NCBI GenBank assembly: GCA_905480215.1
Contig: CAJQPL010000025.1
Coordinates: 1 to 51,460 of the forward strand
Length of the DNA stretch: 51,460 bases
Reading direction: 5' to 3'
Origin: an uncultured Woeseiaceae bacterium
Lineage (GTDB): Bacteria > Pseudomonadota > Gammaproteobacteria > Steroidobacterales > Woeseiaceae
Position 1 is the first letter of the stretch. Each line of letters begins with the position of its first letter. The position numbers and the translations under genes are program-made. Shown here one piece after another: positions 9,149 to 18,263 of this stretch. The notes beneath the pieces are model-generated. The model was not told the origin of the DNA. It did not search any database and saw only the letters and a program-made list of their open reading frames with translations.

Positions 9149-10695
9149 AGGATCAATCTGACAACAAGGACGCCAGCACTAACGATATTGAGCACGAGGT
9201 TGGTGATCATAATGTCGAGGTTATGGGCCTCGATATCCATAATCCAGTGTTCGCGATTTCGGCGATATTGGCGGTTACCTTTGTCGCACTCACGCTGCTC
9301 TTTCAGGAACAGGCCGGTACTGTCTTCGGCGAGATGCGTGTCTGGATCACTTCGCAGTTCGATTGGTTCTTCGTGATCACCGCGAATTTTCTAGTGCTTT
9401 TTTGCCTTGTGGTCGCATTTTCAAAACTCGGTCGAGTACGGCTTGGCGGCGATGGCGCGAAACCAGAGTACGGCTACCCCGGCTGGCTGTCGATGCTGTT
9501 TGCCGCCGGTGTAGGAATCGGCTTGATGTTTTTCGGTGTTCTTGAGCCGGTAACGCATACGCTCAATCCGCCCTTAGGCATCGACCCAGCGAATATTGAA
9601 GTGGCGCGAGCTGCCGGTATGTCCGCTGCGATAACACACTGGGGATTACACGCCTGGGCGATCTACGCAATCGTCGGCCTGTCACTCGCGTTCTTTTCCT
9701 TCAACCGTGGTATGCCATTAACCCTGCGTTCGGCGTTTTATCCGTTAATCGGAAAAGCCGTGTGGGGACCGGTCGGTCACTTTGTCGATATCACGGCCGT
9801 GCTTGCAACGCTGTTTGGCCTCGCCGTATCTTTGGGCTTTGGCGCTGAACAAATTTCTGGCGGCCTCAACTACCTTTTTGATATACCAATTAACAACACC
9901 ACGAAAGTATTGTTAATCATCGCCATTATTGCCGTTGCACTGGTTTCAGTTATTGCTGGCCTCGAAAAAGGCGTTAAGCGACTGAGCGAAATCAATATGA
10001 GCATGGCCGCTGCTTTGCTGCTGTTCGTTATGATTGCCGGCCCGACCCTATTCATATTGAAGACTATTTTTACCGCGACCATCGACTACGTCTCCTACCT
10101 GCCGCGCTTAAGCAATTGGATCGGTCGTGAAGACTCAGCCTTTTTACACGGCTGGTCTACGTTCTATTGGGCTTGGTGGATATCCTGGTCTCCCTTTGTC
10201 GGCATGTTCATCGCACGAGTCAGCTACGGCCGCACAGTGCGGGAGTTCATTACCTGGGTGCTTATCATTCCTACCATTATCGGCATCGTATGGATGTCGA
10301 CGTTTGGCGGTACGGCGCTCAAGCAATTGATCAATGACGGTTATCGCGGCGTCGCGGATTCAGTTCCTGAACTCGCGCTCTTCAAGATGCTCGAATTACT
10401 CCCGTTCACCGAAATTGTCTCTGCTATCAGCGTGTTACTGATCGCCATCTTCTTCATCACGTCAGCCGATTCAGGCTCGCTGGTTATGGACATTATCACC
10501 GCAGGCGGCAAGCTCGATGCACCGATAAGACAGCGCGTTTTCTGGTGCATGCTGGCTGGAATGGTCGCTATTGCCCTAATGCTTGGCGGCGGCATGGCCT
10601 CGTTGCAAGCATTGACGATCTCAATCGGATTGCCATTTGGCGTGGTGTTATTACTGATGTGCATCGGTCTGACGAAGGGATTACGCGAAGGCTAG
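9145..10695 (+). CDS. BCCT family betaine/carnitine/choline-type transporter, canonical
   Basis: The start is TTG at 9145, inside the stop of the previous gene, with GGAG at 9134-9137 at good spacing; the encoded 516 residues match the family length. Canonical features are AGVGIGLMFFG in helix 3, ITHWGLHAWAIYA near 160-175, and the complete Trp box WAWWISWSPFVG near 342-353, followed by MFIARVSYGRTVREF. The N-terminal 25 or so residues are acidic and cytoplasmic. It probably imports a trimethylammonium-type compound with sodium. Two BCCT genes in direct overlap at the end of a catabolic operon suggest import of the pathway substrate or of two related ones, rather than only osmoprotection. It ends 6 bp from convergent kdsB. 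Confidence 0.93.
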   Translation: MKDQSDNKDASTNDIEHEVGDHNVEVMGLDIHNPVFAISAILAVTFVALTLLFQEQAGTVFGEMRVWITSQFDWFFVITANFLVLFCLVVAFSKLGRVRLGGDGAKPEYGYPGWLSMLFAAGVGIGLMFFGVLEPVTHTLNPPLGIDPANIEVARAAGMSAAITHWGLHAWAIYAIVGLSLAFFSFNRGMPLTLRSAFYPLIGKAVWGPVGHFVDITAVLATLFGLAVSLGFGAEQISGGLNYLFDIPINNTTKVLLIIAIIAVALVSVIAGLEKGVKRLSEINMSMAAALLLFVMIAGPTLFILKTIFTATIDYVSYLPRLSNWIGREDSAFLHGWSTFYWAWWISWSPFVGMFIARVSYGRTVREFITWVLIIPTIIGIVWMSTFGGTALKQLINDGYRGVADSVPELALFKMLELLPFTEIVSAISVLLIAIFFITSADSGSLVMDIITAGGKLDAPIRQRVFWCMLAGMVAIALMLGGGMASLQALTISIGLPFGVVLLLMCIGLTKGLREG

Positions 10696-10701
10696 GCAGA
10701 C

Positions 10702-11448
10702 TTAGTGTGCCGTCTCGTCAGCGGCGCGTTGCAAGTCATCCTCGGTATCTACTCCTATACCGGGCCGCATGGCAGGCACGCCAATTTTGATCGTCATTCC
10801 TAACGACAGGGCGCGCAGTTGTTCAAGTTGCTCGCTTAACTCAAGTGACGATGGCGCTGAGCTAACGAGTTTGCGCAGTACCCCACAGCGGTAGGCGTAG
10901 ATACCGTGGTGGTGCAAAGCGGATTCGAAGGCCAGGTCCTGCTGCTCTGTCGCTCGTGCGTACGGGATCACCGCGCGCGAAAAATACAGCGCATTGCAAT
11001 TGTTATCACAAATTACTTTGACGCAATTTGGACTTTCAAAGTCCTCACGATTGAGAAACGGTGACGCAAGTGTCGCAATATCCGCGCCATCATCAGCGAG
11101 TAGTTCTGCGCACTGACTAATAAGCGCCGCCGGCATGGACGGTTCGTCGCCCTGTAAATTGACAACGATCTGTGCGTCATCCCAGTCCAGCAGGTCCGCG
11201 ACTTCAGCAATTCGTTCCGTACCCGACTGATGGTGCGTTGCCGTCATACAAACGGTCGCCCCGAATGACTCCGCTACTGTAGCAATGCGCTCGTCATCAG
11301 TCGCAATGACCACTTGGCGCGCTTCGCTCTCAACACCCCGTTCGTAGACGTGCTGAATCATTGGCTTGCCGTTGATCTGGCGCAGTGGCTTGCCCGGCAA
11401 TCGAGCAGATGCATACCGTGACGGAATAACGACCACAAAATCTGTCAT
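10702..11448 (-). CDS. kdsB: 3-deoxy-manno-octulosonate cytidylyltransferase (CMP-Kdo synthetase)
   Basis: At 248 aa this has the usual KdsB length. It activates Kdo with CTP to CMP-Kdo for lipopolysaccharide inner core synthesis in the cytosol. The N-terminal nucleotide-binding motif PSRYASARLPGKPL, the NLQGDEP segment, and ALYFSRAVIPY are all present, as is the His-rich HHHGIYAYR region. It is the last gene of the comEC-exbB-exbD-msbA-lpxK-kdsB series and overlaps lpxK by 4 bp (ATGA), so translation is coupled. The small YcaR/Trm112-type gene that often sits between lpxK and kdsB in enterobacteria is absent. Confidence 0.97.
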   Translation of the reverse strand: MTDFVVVIPSRYASARLPGKPLRQINGKPMIQHVYERGVESEARQVVIATDDERIATVAESFGATVCMTATHHQSGTERIAEVADLLDWDDAQIVVNLQGDEPSMPAALISQCAELLADDGADIATLASPFLNREDFESPNCVKVICDNNCNALYFSRAVIPYARATEQQDLAFESALHHHGIYAYRCGVLRKLVSSAPSSLELSEQLEQLRALSLGMTIKIGVPAMRPGIGVDTEDDLQRAADETAH

Positions 11449-12467
11449 ACGACACCACTCACTTCGCGTATGCGAAACTCGATGTCGTTAATGATATTTG
11501 TCGAAATGCTGCTATCGATTTTCAGGTCCACCGGTACATACCAAAATTTGTCATTAGCATTACGCTGCAGTTTAACGGCATCTTTCTCGGTCATAAAGAC
11601 ATTGAAATTATCGCCGAAATTTAGCTGCGAAGAAGTGATTGCCGCGTGATCCTTAAGACTGTGTTCGATCACCTGAATTCCATAGCCACGCAACAGATCA
11701 TAGAATCGATCTGGATTTCCGATACCAGCGACAGCGTGTACAGTCGTCCCCTTAAAGCCTTGCAATGGCCGAGCTAAAGAAGCATTAAGACGCGTCGCGT
11801 CGCCCGCCTGCAGTTCGAATCCGGTCGCATCGATTTCGAGCGCAGCCAAATCGATCGTTCCGCCATTGGATAAAATCAGATCAACGCTTTGCAGTCGTCG
11901 TGCTGACTCGCGCAGCGGGCCTGCCGGCAACAAACGTTTATTGCCAAGGCCACGAGACGCGTCAATGACGCAGATTTCGTAGTCTCTGTGCAAACGCATA
12001 TGCTGCAACCCATCATCGGCAATTACGACGTCCACACCGTCCTCTATAAGCATATTGGCCGCCCTGACACGATCTGAATCGACAGCGACCGGACATTTAC
12101 CACGCTTCGCCAACAACACCGGTTCGTCGCCAACCACGGATGCGGCACTATCAGCATCGACGCGCATTGAGGTACCAGAATGGCTGCCACCGTAACCGCG
12201 ACTGACAATGCCGGGTGTAAATCCTCTCGCGCGCAATGCCTCAACCAGCCACAGAACGGTAGGCGTCTTGCCCGTACCGCCGGCGGTGATATTGCCCACA
12301 ATAACAACAGGAACCGCGACCTTGTGAATTCGAATCAGGCCGTAACGAAACAATAAGCGCCGAATCTGCAATACCGCCCAGTAAATGCCACTAAGCGGTA
12401 ACAGGATCAGTCCGGAAACAGCATCGCCGTACCAGACACGGTGAATCCATCGATAGCTGGCGCTCAC
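11445..12467 (-). CDS. lpxK: tetraacyldisaccharide 4'-kinase
   Basis: LpxK phosphorylates the 4' position of the tetraacyldisaccharide 1-phosphate, giving lipid IVA, at the inner face of the inner membrane. The 340-residue product starts with GTG, has one N-terminal membrane helix (about 16-32), a P-loop GNITAGGTGKTP at 59-69, and the DDGLQH motif at 151-156. RGYGG at 90-94 is also characteristic. It lies 5 bp after msbA and overlaps kdsB by 4 bp. The msbA-lpxK pairing places lipid A flipping and phosphorylation on one transcript. Confidence 0.97.
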   Translation of the reverse strand: MSASYRWIHRVWYGDAVSGLILLPLSGIYWAVLQIRRLLFRYGLIRIHKVAVPVVIVGNITAGGTGKTPTVLWLVEALRARGFTPGIVSRGYGGSHSGTSMRVDADSAASVVGDEPVLLAKRGKCPVAVDSDRVRAANMLIEDGVDVVIADDGLQHMRLHRDYEICVIDASRGLGNKRLLPAGPLRESARRLQSVDLILSNGGTIDLAALEIDATGFELQAGDATRLNASLARPLQGFKGTTVHAVAGIGNPDRFYDLLRGYGIQVIEHSLKDHAAITSSQLNFGDNFNVFMTEKDAVKLQRNANDKFWYVPVDLKIDSSISTNIINDIEFRIREVSGVV

Positions 12468-12472
12468 CGGCG

Positions 12473-14224
12473 TTACTCGTCGCTAAACTGCATGCGATAC
12501 AGCGCGGCGTAATGGCCCTCGAGTGCGAGCAGCTCTGCATGCGTCCCAGACTCAATAATCTGCCCTGCGTCCAAAACGATAATCTTATCTGCCTTTTCAA
12601 CGGTCGACAGGCGGTGCGCGATCACCAGTGTTGTGCGATTGTTCATCAGGGCGTTGAGCGCATCCTGAATACGCCGCTCCGACTTCGTATCGAGCGCAGA
12701 GGTCGCCTCATCCAGTAGCAACAATGGTGCGTTCTTGAGCAATGCTCGGCCAATGGCTATTCGTTGCCGTTGGCCGCCGGACAACAATACGCCTCTGTCC
12801 CCTACCATTGTGTTGAAGCCATCGGGCAGTTCGTTCACAAAGTCCAGTACGTGCGCGGCTTCGGCTGCCTGCAACAGCGCATCCTCCGAGAGTGACCCGA
12901 GCTGTCCGTAAGCGAGATTGTTGCGAATCGTATCGTTGAACAACACCACGTCCTGGCTAACCAGACTGATGTTGCTGCGCAAGCTCGACAAAGTCAGATC
13001 ACGGATCGAAACACCGTCGACTTGTATGCTGCCCGAGTCCATTTCGTAAAATCGCGGTAGCAAGCTCACCAGGGTCGACTTACCGCTACCGGAATGACCG
13101 ACTATTGCCAGGGTCTGGCCGGCGGCAATCTCCACGCTCACATTGTCGACAACCGCCACACTCTCGTCGCCATAGGAAAAAGACACGTTGTTAAAAGCGA
13201 CGTCGCCGCGGACACGCGCAATCTCAAGCGATCCTGAGTCGTCTTCATCCGCTTCATCCATCACAGCGAACAAACTATCCGCCCCCGCGACACCGCGCTG
13301 CAAGGTCGCGTTCACGTTGGTGATTCGTCTGACCGGTTGCAACATCAGCATCATCGCCGAGAAAAATGCGATGAATTCTCCAGCGCTCAACAAGTTGCCA
13401 ATTGATTGCCGCCCGGCAACATAGATGACAAGCGCGATGCCGAAACCGAACACCACCTGCGTAACAGCGACGCCCATTGAACGCGCCCGAATGAGCTTCA
13501 TATTCTGCTTGCGATTCTGTTCATCGACATCAACCATTCGTTGGCGTTCGTATTCAAAGCCACCAAACGCCTTCACGACAGAGTTGCCGCGGATAATCTC
13601 GTCGGTTACCTGCGTCACTTCACCAACCGAATCCTGAATTCGTGCGCTATAGCGCCTGAATGCGACACCCAGCAGGCGCACCAGCAACGCGATGATCGGA
13701 AACAGAATGGCGATGAAGATGGTCAGCGTCGGGCTGAAGTAAATCATGACGCAAATCGCCGCAATGACCGTCAAAGTATCGCGCACTGCGATGGTCACAA
13801 CGCTGGTCACAGACTCCGCCACCATTTCTACGTTGTAGGTCATTCGCGACAGCAATGGACCAGCCGCCTGTGCATCGAAGAACGGAATTGGCAGTGTCAA
13901 AAATTTATTGAAAACCTGACGCCGCAAATCACTGATGACGCGGCGGCCGATCCAGCCAAGTGACGCTTCAGTCGCATATCCAGAAATTCCACGTAGAACG
14001 AAAATCGCCATGAACGCGAACGGGATCCACTTCGCCGTTTCGAGGTTTTCCTCAACCAGTACTTCGTCGGTCAACGGTTGCAGCAAAGCCACTAAGCCCG
14101 CTTCGATAACCGCAGTTGCCGCCATGCCAATTACAGCGATAGCGCCAATCAATTTATGCGGCGTGACGTAATGCCAAAGACGGCCGTAAATCACACGAAC
14201 TTCTGGGTCGATACGTTTGCTCAC
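12473..14224 (-). CDS. msbA: lipid A export ATP-binding/permease protein MsbA
   Basis: This is a half-size ABC exporter (583 aa, GTG start) that flips core-lipid A across the inner membrane as a homodimer. The N-terminal 320 or so residues hold six membrane helices. The C-terminal ATPase has Walker A GHSGSGKS near 376-383, the signature LLSGGQRQRIAIGRAL, Walker B LLLLDEATSALD and the switch IAHRLSTV. The family as a whole also includes other lipid and drug exporters, but its position directly before lpxK and kdsB makes MsbA by far the best call. It follows exbD with an 18 bp gap. Confidence 0.96.
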   Translation of the reverse strand: MSKRIDPEVRVIYGRLWHYVTPHKLIGAIAVIGMAATAVIEAGLVALLQPLTDEVLVEENLETAKWIPFAFMAIFVLRGISGYATEASLGWIGRRVISDLRRQVFNKFLTLPIPFFDAQAAGPLLSRMTYNVEMVAESVTSVVTIAVRDTLTVIAAICVMIYFSPTLTIFIAILFPIIALLVRLLGVAFRRYSARIQDSVGEVTQVTDEIIRGNSVVKAFGGFEYERQRMVDVDEQNRKQNMKLIRARSMGVAVTQVVFGFGIALVIYVAGRQSIGNLLSAGEFIAFFSAMMLMLQPVRRITNVNATLQRGVAGADSLFAVMDEADEDDSGSLEIARVRGDVAFNNVSFSYGDESVAVVDNVSVEIAAGQTLAIVGHSGSGKSTLVSLLPRFYEMDSGSIQVDGVSIRDLTLSSLRSNISLVSQDVVLFNDTIRNNLAYGQLGSLSEDALLQAAEAAHVLDFVNELPDGFNTMVGDRGVLLSGGQRQRIAIGRALLKNAPLLLLDEATSALDTKSERRIQDALNALMNNRTTLVIAHRLSTVEKADKIIVLDAGQIIESGTHAELLALEGHYAALYRMQFSDE

Positions 14225-14242
14225 GTTAGCGTGATTTCCTCG

Positions 14243-14665
14243 CTACTCGACCGGATCGTTGACAGTCGCAATGCTGATCTGTGTGAACCCCAGCCGTCCT
14301 GCGACATCCATCGCCGTGACAACGTGCTGGTGTTTTGCGTTGGCATCCGCACTAATGGTCAGAGGCAAGTCGCTTCGACCAGCAGCAATTTTCTGCAGGG
14401 CATTACGAATAGTCTCTGGTCTGCTGTTGATCAGCTCCCGACCGTTAACCAGATAGGTCCCGGTCTGCGTGATCATTATGTCGATCTGCTCCGCTGGCTC
14501 ATCGACAATTGTCGAGCTCTCAGCTTCAGGAAGGCTGATGTTGATCTGCGATTGCTTTACAAAACTCGTCGAAACCATAAAAAAGATCAACAGCAACAAG
14601 ACGACATCAATAAGGGATGTCATGTTGACCTCGGGTTCTGTGCGGGCGCGCAGACTAAGCTTCAT
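14243..14665 (-). CDS. exbD: biopolymer transport protein ExbD/TolR family
   Basis: The 140 aa product has one N-terminal membrane helix and a periplasmic domain. The helix carries the essential acidic residue of this family, Asp20 in SLIDVVLLLLIFF, preceded by the typical short basic/acidic tail with EVNMTSLID. With ExbB it uses the proton gradient to drive TonB-like or Tol-like periplasmic partners. The partner is not encoded here. Genes for this pair commonly sit between comEC and msbA in gammaproteobacteria. It starts 3 bp after exbB ends. Confidence 0.93.
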   Translation of the reverse strand: MKLSLRARTEPEVNMTSLIDVVLLLLIFFMVSTSFVKQSQINISLPEAESSTIVDEPAEQIDIMITQTGTYLVNGRELINSRPETIRNALQKIAAGRSDLPLTISADANAKHQHVVTAMDVAGRLGFTQISIATVNDPVE

Positions 14666-14668
14666 TGA

Positions 14669-15283
14669 CTAGCCCTTTTCGCCGCGGCGATGCAGCGCCT
14701 CGACCAGCTTGATCGCCTCTTTCTCCATATCAACAACCAGCGTATCTACCCGCGTACGGTAATAGCGATAGCCGATCAATGCAGGAATTGCGACGGTGAG
14801 TCCGGCCGCGGTTGTAATCAAAGCCTCTGCAATACCACCAGCCAATACTGTCGGATCGCCGACGCCGTGAGTCGTAATCGCAGAGAAAACTTTCACCATA
14901 CCGATGACGGTGCCCAGCAAGCCCAGTAATGGCGTGATTGCAGCTACCGTGCCAAGGGATTCCAGGTAGCGCTCGAGCTCGTGCACGACGTGTCGCCCCG
15001 TATCCTCGATCGCATCCTTTAGAACGATGCGCTCGCGATCACGGTTCATCAGCCCTGCAGCCAGAATCTGACCCAGTGCAGAACCCTGGTGCAATGTCTG
15101 GATTTGTTTTTGGTCGAGCTGATCTTTCTTGACCCAACCCCAAACCTTGCTCGTCAGGTCTTCCGGAATGACCCGCTTTTGCTGCAAGGTCCAAAACCTT
15201 TCAAGAATGATGCCCATGGCGATGATCGCACACAGGATTATCGGCAACATGAGCCAACCGCCGGACTTAACTATCTCAACCAT
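14669..15283 (-). CDS. exbB: MotA/TolQ/ExbB proton channel family protein
   Basis: I place the start at ATG 15283 (204 aa), which begins MVEIVKSGGW as in relatives; an in-frame upstream ATG at 15361 would add 26 atypical residues. Three membrane helices are visible: near residues 8-28, a second in the AAITPLLGLLGTVIGMVKVF block, and a third in GGIAEALITTAAGLTVAIPALIGY. That Gly-rich pair is the conserved proton-channel core of TolQ/ExbB/MotA. It forms the inner-membrane channel with the ExbD product encoded just downstream. An upstream gap of about 85 bp to the end of comEC may hold a promoter, but I see no clear one. Confidence 0.92.
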   Translation of the reverse strand: MVEIVKSGGWLMLPIILCAIIAMGIILERFWTLQQKRVIPEDLTSKVWGWVKKDQLDQKQIQTLHQGSALGQILAAGLMNRDRERIVLKDAIEDTGRHVVHELERYLESLGTVAAITPLLGLLGTVIGMVKVFSAITTHGVGDPTVLAGGIAEALITTAAGLTVAIPALIGYRYYRTRVDTLVVDMEKEAIKLVEALHRRGEKG

Positions 15284-15368
15284 GGGAACCTGAACGACGT
15301 TAAAAAATGAAATATACAGTGACAGCAAGAAAAATTCTTGCTGAAAGCCACGCTTTTGCACTCACAAG

Positions 15369-17708
15369 CTAAGGCGCCGCGTCATGCCAGAAGCGGCCTT
15401 GCAGGTGCCGTTGCTGCCGCAACTCGCTGATACCGCTGCGCGCGCACACTTTTAGGCTGATAGCGCCGTGCTCCGCGGTATTCAATAGCACCGCGCCTGC
15501 GCCTTCCCAGCGCTTCAAGACACGCGCCTTAGGAAAGCCCCACCTATTGTCAAATCCCGCCGACACGAGCGCCAGATCCGGCCTGATGCGGTTTACAAAG
15601 GGTGGGCTGGATGATGTCAGGCTGCCATGGTGTGGGACGACAACGATATCTGCCGATACTCCGCTGTTGTGTGCCAAAAAATCACGCTCTGCGGCAATCT
15701 CGATGTCCCCGGTCAGCAATACACTATGCTCGCCGGCCGCCACAGACAGCACACAGGACGCATCGTTGCCGGTAGCACGGCTGCCAGGCTGCGGGTGCAG
15801 AAACTGGTAGTCGATGCCATCCTCTTGCCACGTCTCGCCAGCTATGCACGCCCGGACATCGCCGCCGAGACCGGCGATAGCCTCCCCTGTGTATGTTTTA
15901 GAAACTGTCGTATTGGCGAGAATTGTCTTACTGCCGCCGGCATGATCGTTATCGCCATGTGAAATAACCAGCCGATCGATAACTTCGATTCCCTTGAAGC
16001 GCAGAAAAGGCAGGATGACCTGCTCGGCGACGCTGCCGCCGTCACGAAAAGAGGCGCCGGTGTCGTAGAGAAGCGTCCGCCGATTACTGTGGACAACAAC
16101 CGCCAGCCCCTGGCCAACATCAAGGACATGCAAATCAAAGCAGCTCGGTCTTGGTGCTAACGGCTTATAGAGAATGATCGCAACGGCACTCAATATCGCA
16201 ATCCAGCGCAGCGGCCAGCCACGCGGCAGAATTACCCATAGCGCCGTCGACAGCGCTAACAGCGGATGCAGGTTGCTTGCCGCAACCGCCGTATCCGCGA
16301 GCGCTAAGGAAGAGAAAACCGCGATGATCTGCTCGATCAATACAATACTCTCGGCTGCTACGCGTATTGCGATCGAAGCCAGAGACTCGAAACTGTTGTG
16401 CAACACCAGGCTTGCCAGGGTCAATGGAACCGTGACCACGCTGAAAACTGGCACGGCAATGAAATTGACGACAGGTGCGAGCACCGCAATGCGCTGAAAA
16501 AACAACACCGTTAGCGGGGTTAAAGCCAACAGCAGCGCCGCCTGCATGGCCGTCAATTGCCGAATCGCGGTAATAGCTGATGACAGTCGACGATTGTCCG
16601 AAAGTGGTCGCCAATACACGTTTGATATGCGTATCAAAACGGCAACCGCAACAAATGACAAAGCGAATCCGGGCTTCATCAGGGATACCGGGTCGAGCAA
16701 GAACACCAGTAATGCCGCCAGCGCTACAACGCGCAAAGGCTCAGCGCGCCGCCTGGCCACAAACGTCACTGCTAAAACTGTCAGCATCATGACAGCGCGT
16801 TGCGACGGCACCGCGAATCCAGCAATTAAGGCATAGGCACTCGCGACCAGCGCAGCGCCAAGCATGCCGCGGTCGAGATGACTACCGCGCAATCGCAGCG
16901 CAGCAGAAAGAACCACAATGATCGCGAATGCGGTCGTCGCCGCAAGTCCGATATGCAGGCCCGAAATCGCCATGAGGTGGCTGGTGCCGGTTTTCGCGTA
17001 GCGATCCCATTGCAAACGCGATAACAAGTGTCGACTGCCAACACCAATCGCAACCAATATGCCCGCAGAATCGCCACCATTCGCTGCTGCGAAATTAACA
17101 AAAGCCTGCCGCTGCCTAGCAACAGGACCCGCTTGCGACGCTTCGAGTAAGCGATTGCGCTTCCCCGGCACAACATAGCCCCCTGCGTGTAAATGTTCGC
17201 GAAACATCCAGTTTTCAAGATTGAATGCGCCGGGATTACTTAAACCACGCGGACGCCGCAAACGTAGTTCCAACTGCCAGACCTCACCAAGCGCAGGCAC
17301 CTGCGCAGCATCGAACCAGGAGACGCGAAAACGTTCAGGCAAACGAGCATCGTCGAGCGGTTGTAGCAGCAAACTTAGCGATGCGCCGCTCTGCTTCGGG
17401 AAATCGATGACTCGAACCCGGGCCAGCATGCTGTCACCGCTATACATTGGCTCAAGACGAGCTTCGATGATCTGGTTTCCAGCCTGGACAAAGAAGGTGA
17501 AACCAAAAAGCAGCAGGCCAATAGGCCGTGAGCGTCGCAGCAAAATCAAGATAGCCGATGCAACAAAAAGCGTAAGACAATGGTCCGAGTTTATGAGAAC
17601 CCTGTTATGCTGCGCGGCGATGCCGCCCGCGAGCACCAGCAGGCAGGCTCGAATTACAGTTATCGCAGTGATCGTCGTCGCAATCTTCGTTATCGAAAAT
17701 ATGGGCAC
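15369..17708 (-). CDS. comEC: DNA internalisation-related competence protein ComEC/Rec2
   Basis: At 779 aa this is a full ComEC, the inner-membrane channel that passes single-stranded DNA into the cytosol during natural transformation. Several N-terminal helices precede an OB-like periplasmic region with the RGLSNPGAFNLENW block. The competence domain carries MAISGLHIG near residue 245. The C-terminal metallo-beta-lactamase-like domain has HGDNDHAGG near residue 582 and VVPHHGS later, so its metal ligands look intact. The start is GTG at 17708, only 27 bp from the divergent DUF2062 gene. Presence of the gene does not prove competence, since comEC is widespread beside exbB and msbA. Confidence 0.95.
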   Translation of the reverse strand: MPIFSITKIATTITAITVIRACLLVLAGGIAAQHNRVLINSDHCLTLFVASAILILLRRSRPIGLLLFGFTFFVQAGNQIIEARLEPMYSGDSMLARVRVIDFPKQSGASLSLLLQPLDDARLPERFRVSWFDAAQVPALGEVWQLELRLRRPRGLSNPGAFNLENWMFREHLHAGGYVVPGKRNRLLEASQAGPVARQRQAFVNFAAANGGDSAGILVAIGVGSRHLLSRLQWDRYAKTGTSHLMAISGLHIGLAATTAFAIIVVLSAALRLRGSHLDRGMLGAALVASAYALIAGFAVPSQRAVMMLTVLAVTFVARRRAEPLRVVALAALLVFLLDPVSLMKPGFALSFVAVAVLIRISNVYWRPLSDNRRLSSAITAIRQLTAMQAALLLALTPLTVLFFQRIAVLAPVVNFIAVPVFSVVTVPLTLASLVLHNSFESLASIAIRVAAESIVLIEQIIAVFSSLALADTAVAASNLHPLLALSTALWVILPRGWPLRWIAILSAVAIILYKPLAPRPSCFDLHVLDVGQGLAVVVHSNRRTLLYDTGASFRDGGSVAEQVILPFLRFKGIEVIDRLVISHGDNDHAGGSKTILANTTVSKTYTGEAIAGLGGDVRACIAGETWQEDGIDYQFLHPQPGSRATGNDASCVLSVAAGEHSVLLTGDIEIAAERDFLAHNSGVSADIVVVPHHGSLTSSSPPFVNRIRPDLALVSAGFDNRWGFPKARVLKRWEGAGAVLLNTAEHGAISLKVCARSGISELRQQRHLQGRFWHDAAP

Positions 17709-17735
17709 GATTCATCAGAACCGGACCATCAAGCA

Positions 17736-18263
17736 ATGCCAAGGCGCTTTTTCAGGAAGTTTGCGTTTAAACGCCATCACGTCAGTGAACAATGGTTCAT
17801 GACACCGTTTCGGCATCTGCTGCACGATCAACGCCTATGGGGAATTCGGCGCCGCACAGTCGTTCCGGCATTTTCCCTCGGTTTGTTTATCGCTTTTTTG
17901 CCGACGCCCGGTCATACGCTGATAGGCATACTTAGCGCGCTCGCGTTGCGCGTCAACATACCGGTGGCCGCAGTATCTACATGGGTAAGCAACCCGCTGA
18001 CGATGGGACTTATGTATTACCCCTGCTATCGACTTGGACGCCGCCTGCTTGGCACGCCCGAAAAGCCGTTTAATTTTGAAATGTCCTGGGATTGGGTAAC
18101 ACACACCTTCGTCACAATATGGCAGCCGATGTTGCTCGGATGTTTCATCGTCGGATTGATCGCAGCCGTGCTTGGCTACGTAATACTGGATTTACTGTGG
18201 CGCTGGTCAATTGCGGACTACAAAACACGCAAGCGAAAAAGTCGTCGCGACAAGTCCTCCTAG
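17736..18263 (+). CDS. DUF2062 family inner membrane protein
   Basis: The ATG at 17736 (175 aa, MPRRFFRKF) is chosen because the longer frame upstream overlaps comEC and adds residues unlike the family. DUF2062 proteins are small membrane proteins of unknown role. Here the conserved blocks are the RRTVVPAFSLGLFIAFLPTPGHT segment and the VSTWVSNPLTMGLMYYPCYRLG segment, each in a hydrophobic helix, followed by a last helix near residues 135-158 and a very basic cytosolic tail. It diverges from comEC and converges with lolD, its TAG overlapping the lolD stop by 4 bp within the palindrome CTAGCTAG. Confidence 0.88.
   Translation: MPRRFFRKFAFKRHHVSEQWFMTPFRHLLHDQRLWGIRRRTVVPAFSLGLFIAFLPTPGHTLIGILSALALRVNIPVAAVSTWVSNPLTMGLMYYPCYRLGRRLLGTPEKPFNFEMSWDWVTHTFVTIWQPMLLGCFIVGLIAAVLGYVILDLLWRWSIADYKTRKRKSRRDKSS

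Noticed and set aside
1630-10695. Standard hydroxyproline or carnitine catabolic cluster
   Set aside because: Key genes of these pathways (hydroxyproline epimerase or deaminase, carnitine dehydrogenase or its thioesterase) are not present, and the M19 and unknown proteins are not part of them.
13541-13963. Open frame of 140 codons antisense to msbA
   Set aside because: The product is rich in Arg, His and Gln, as expected from an opposite-strand reading of a membrane gene; no ribosome site is seen.
14156-14668. Open frame of 170 codons antisense to exbD
   Set aside because: It covers the conserved exbD gene completely and resembles no family.
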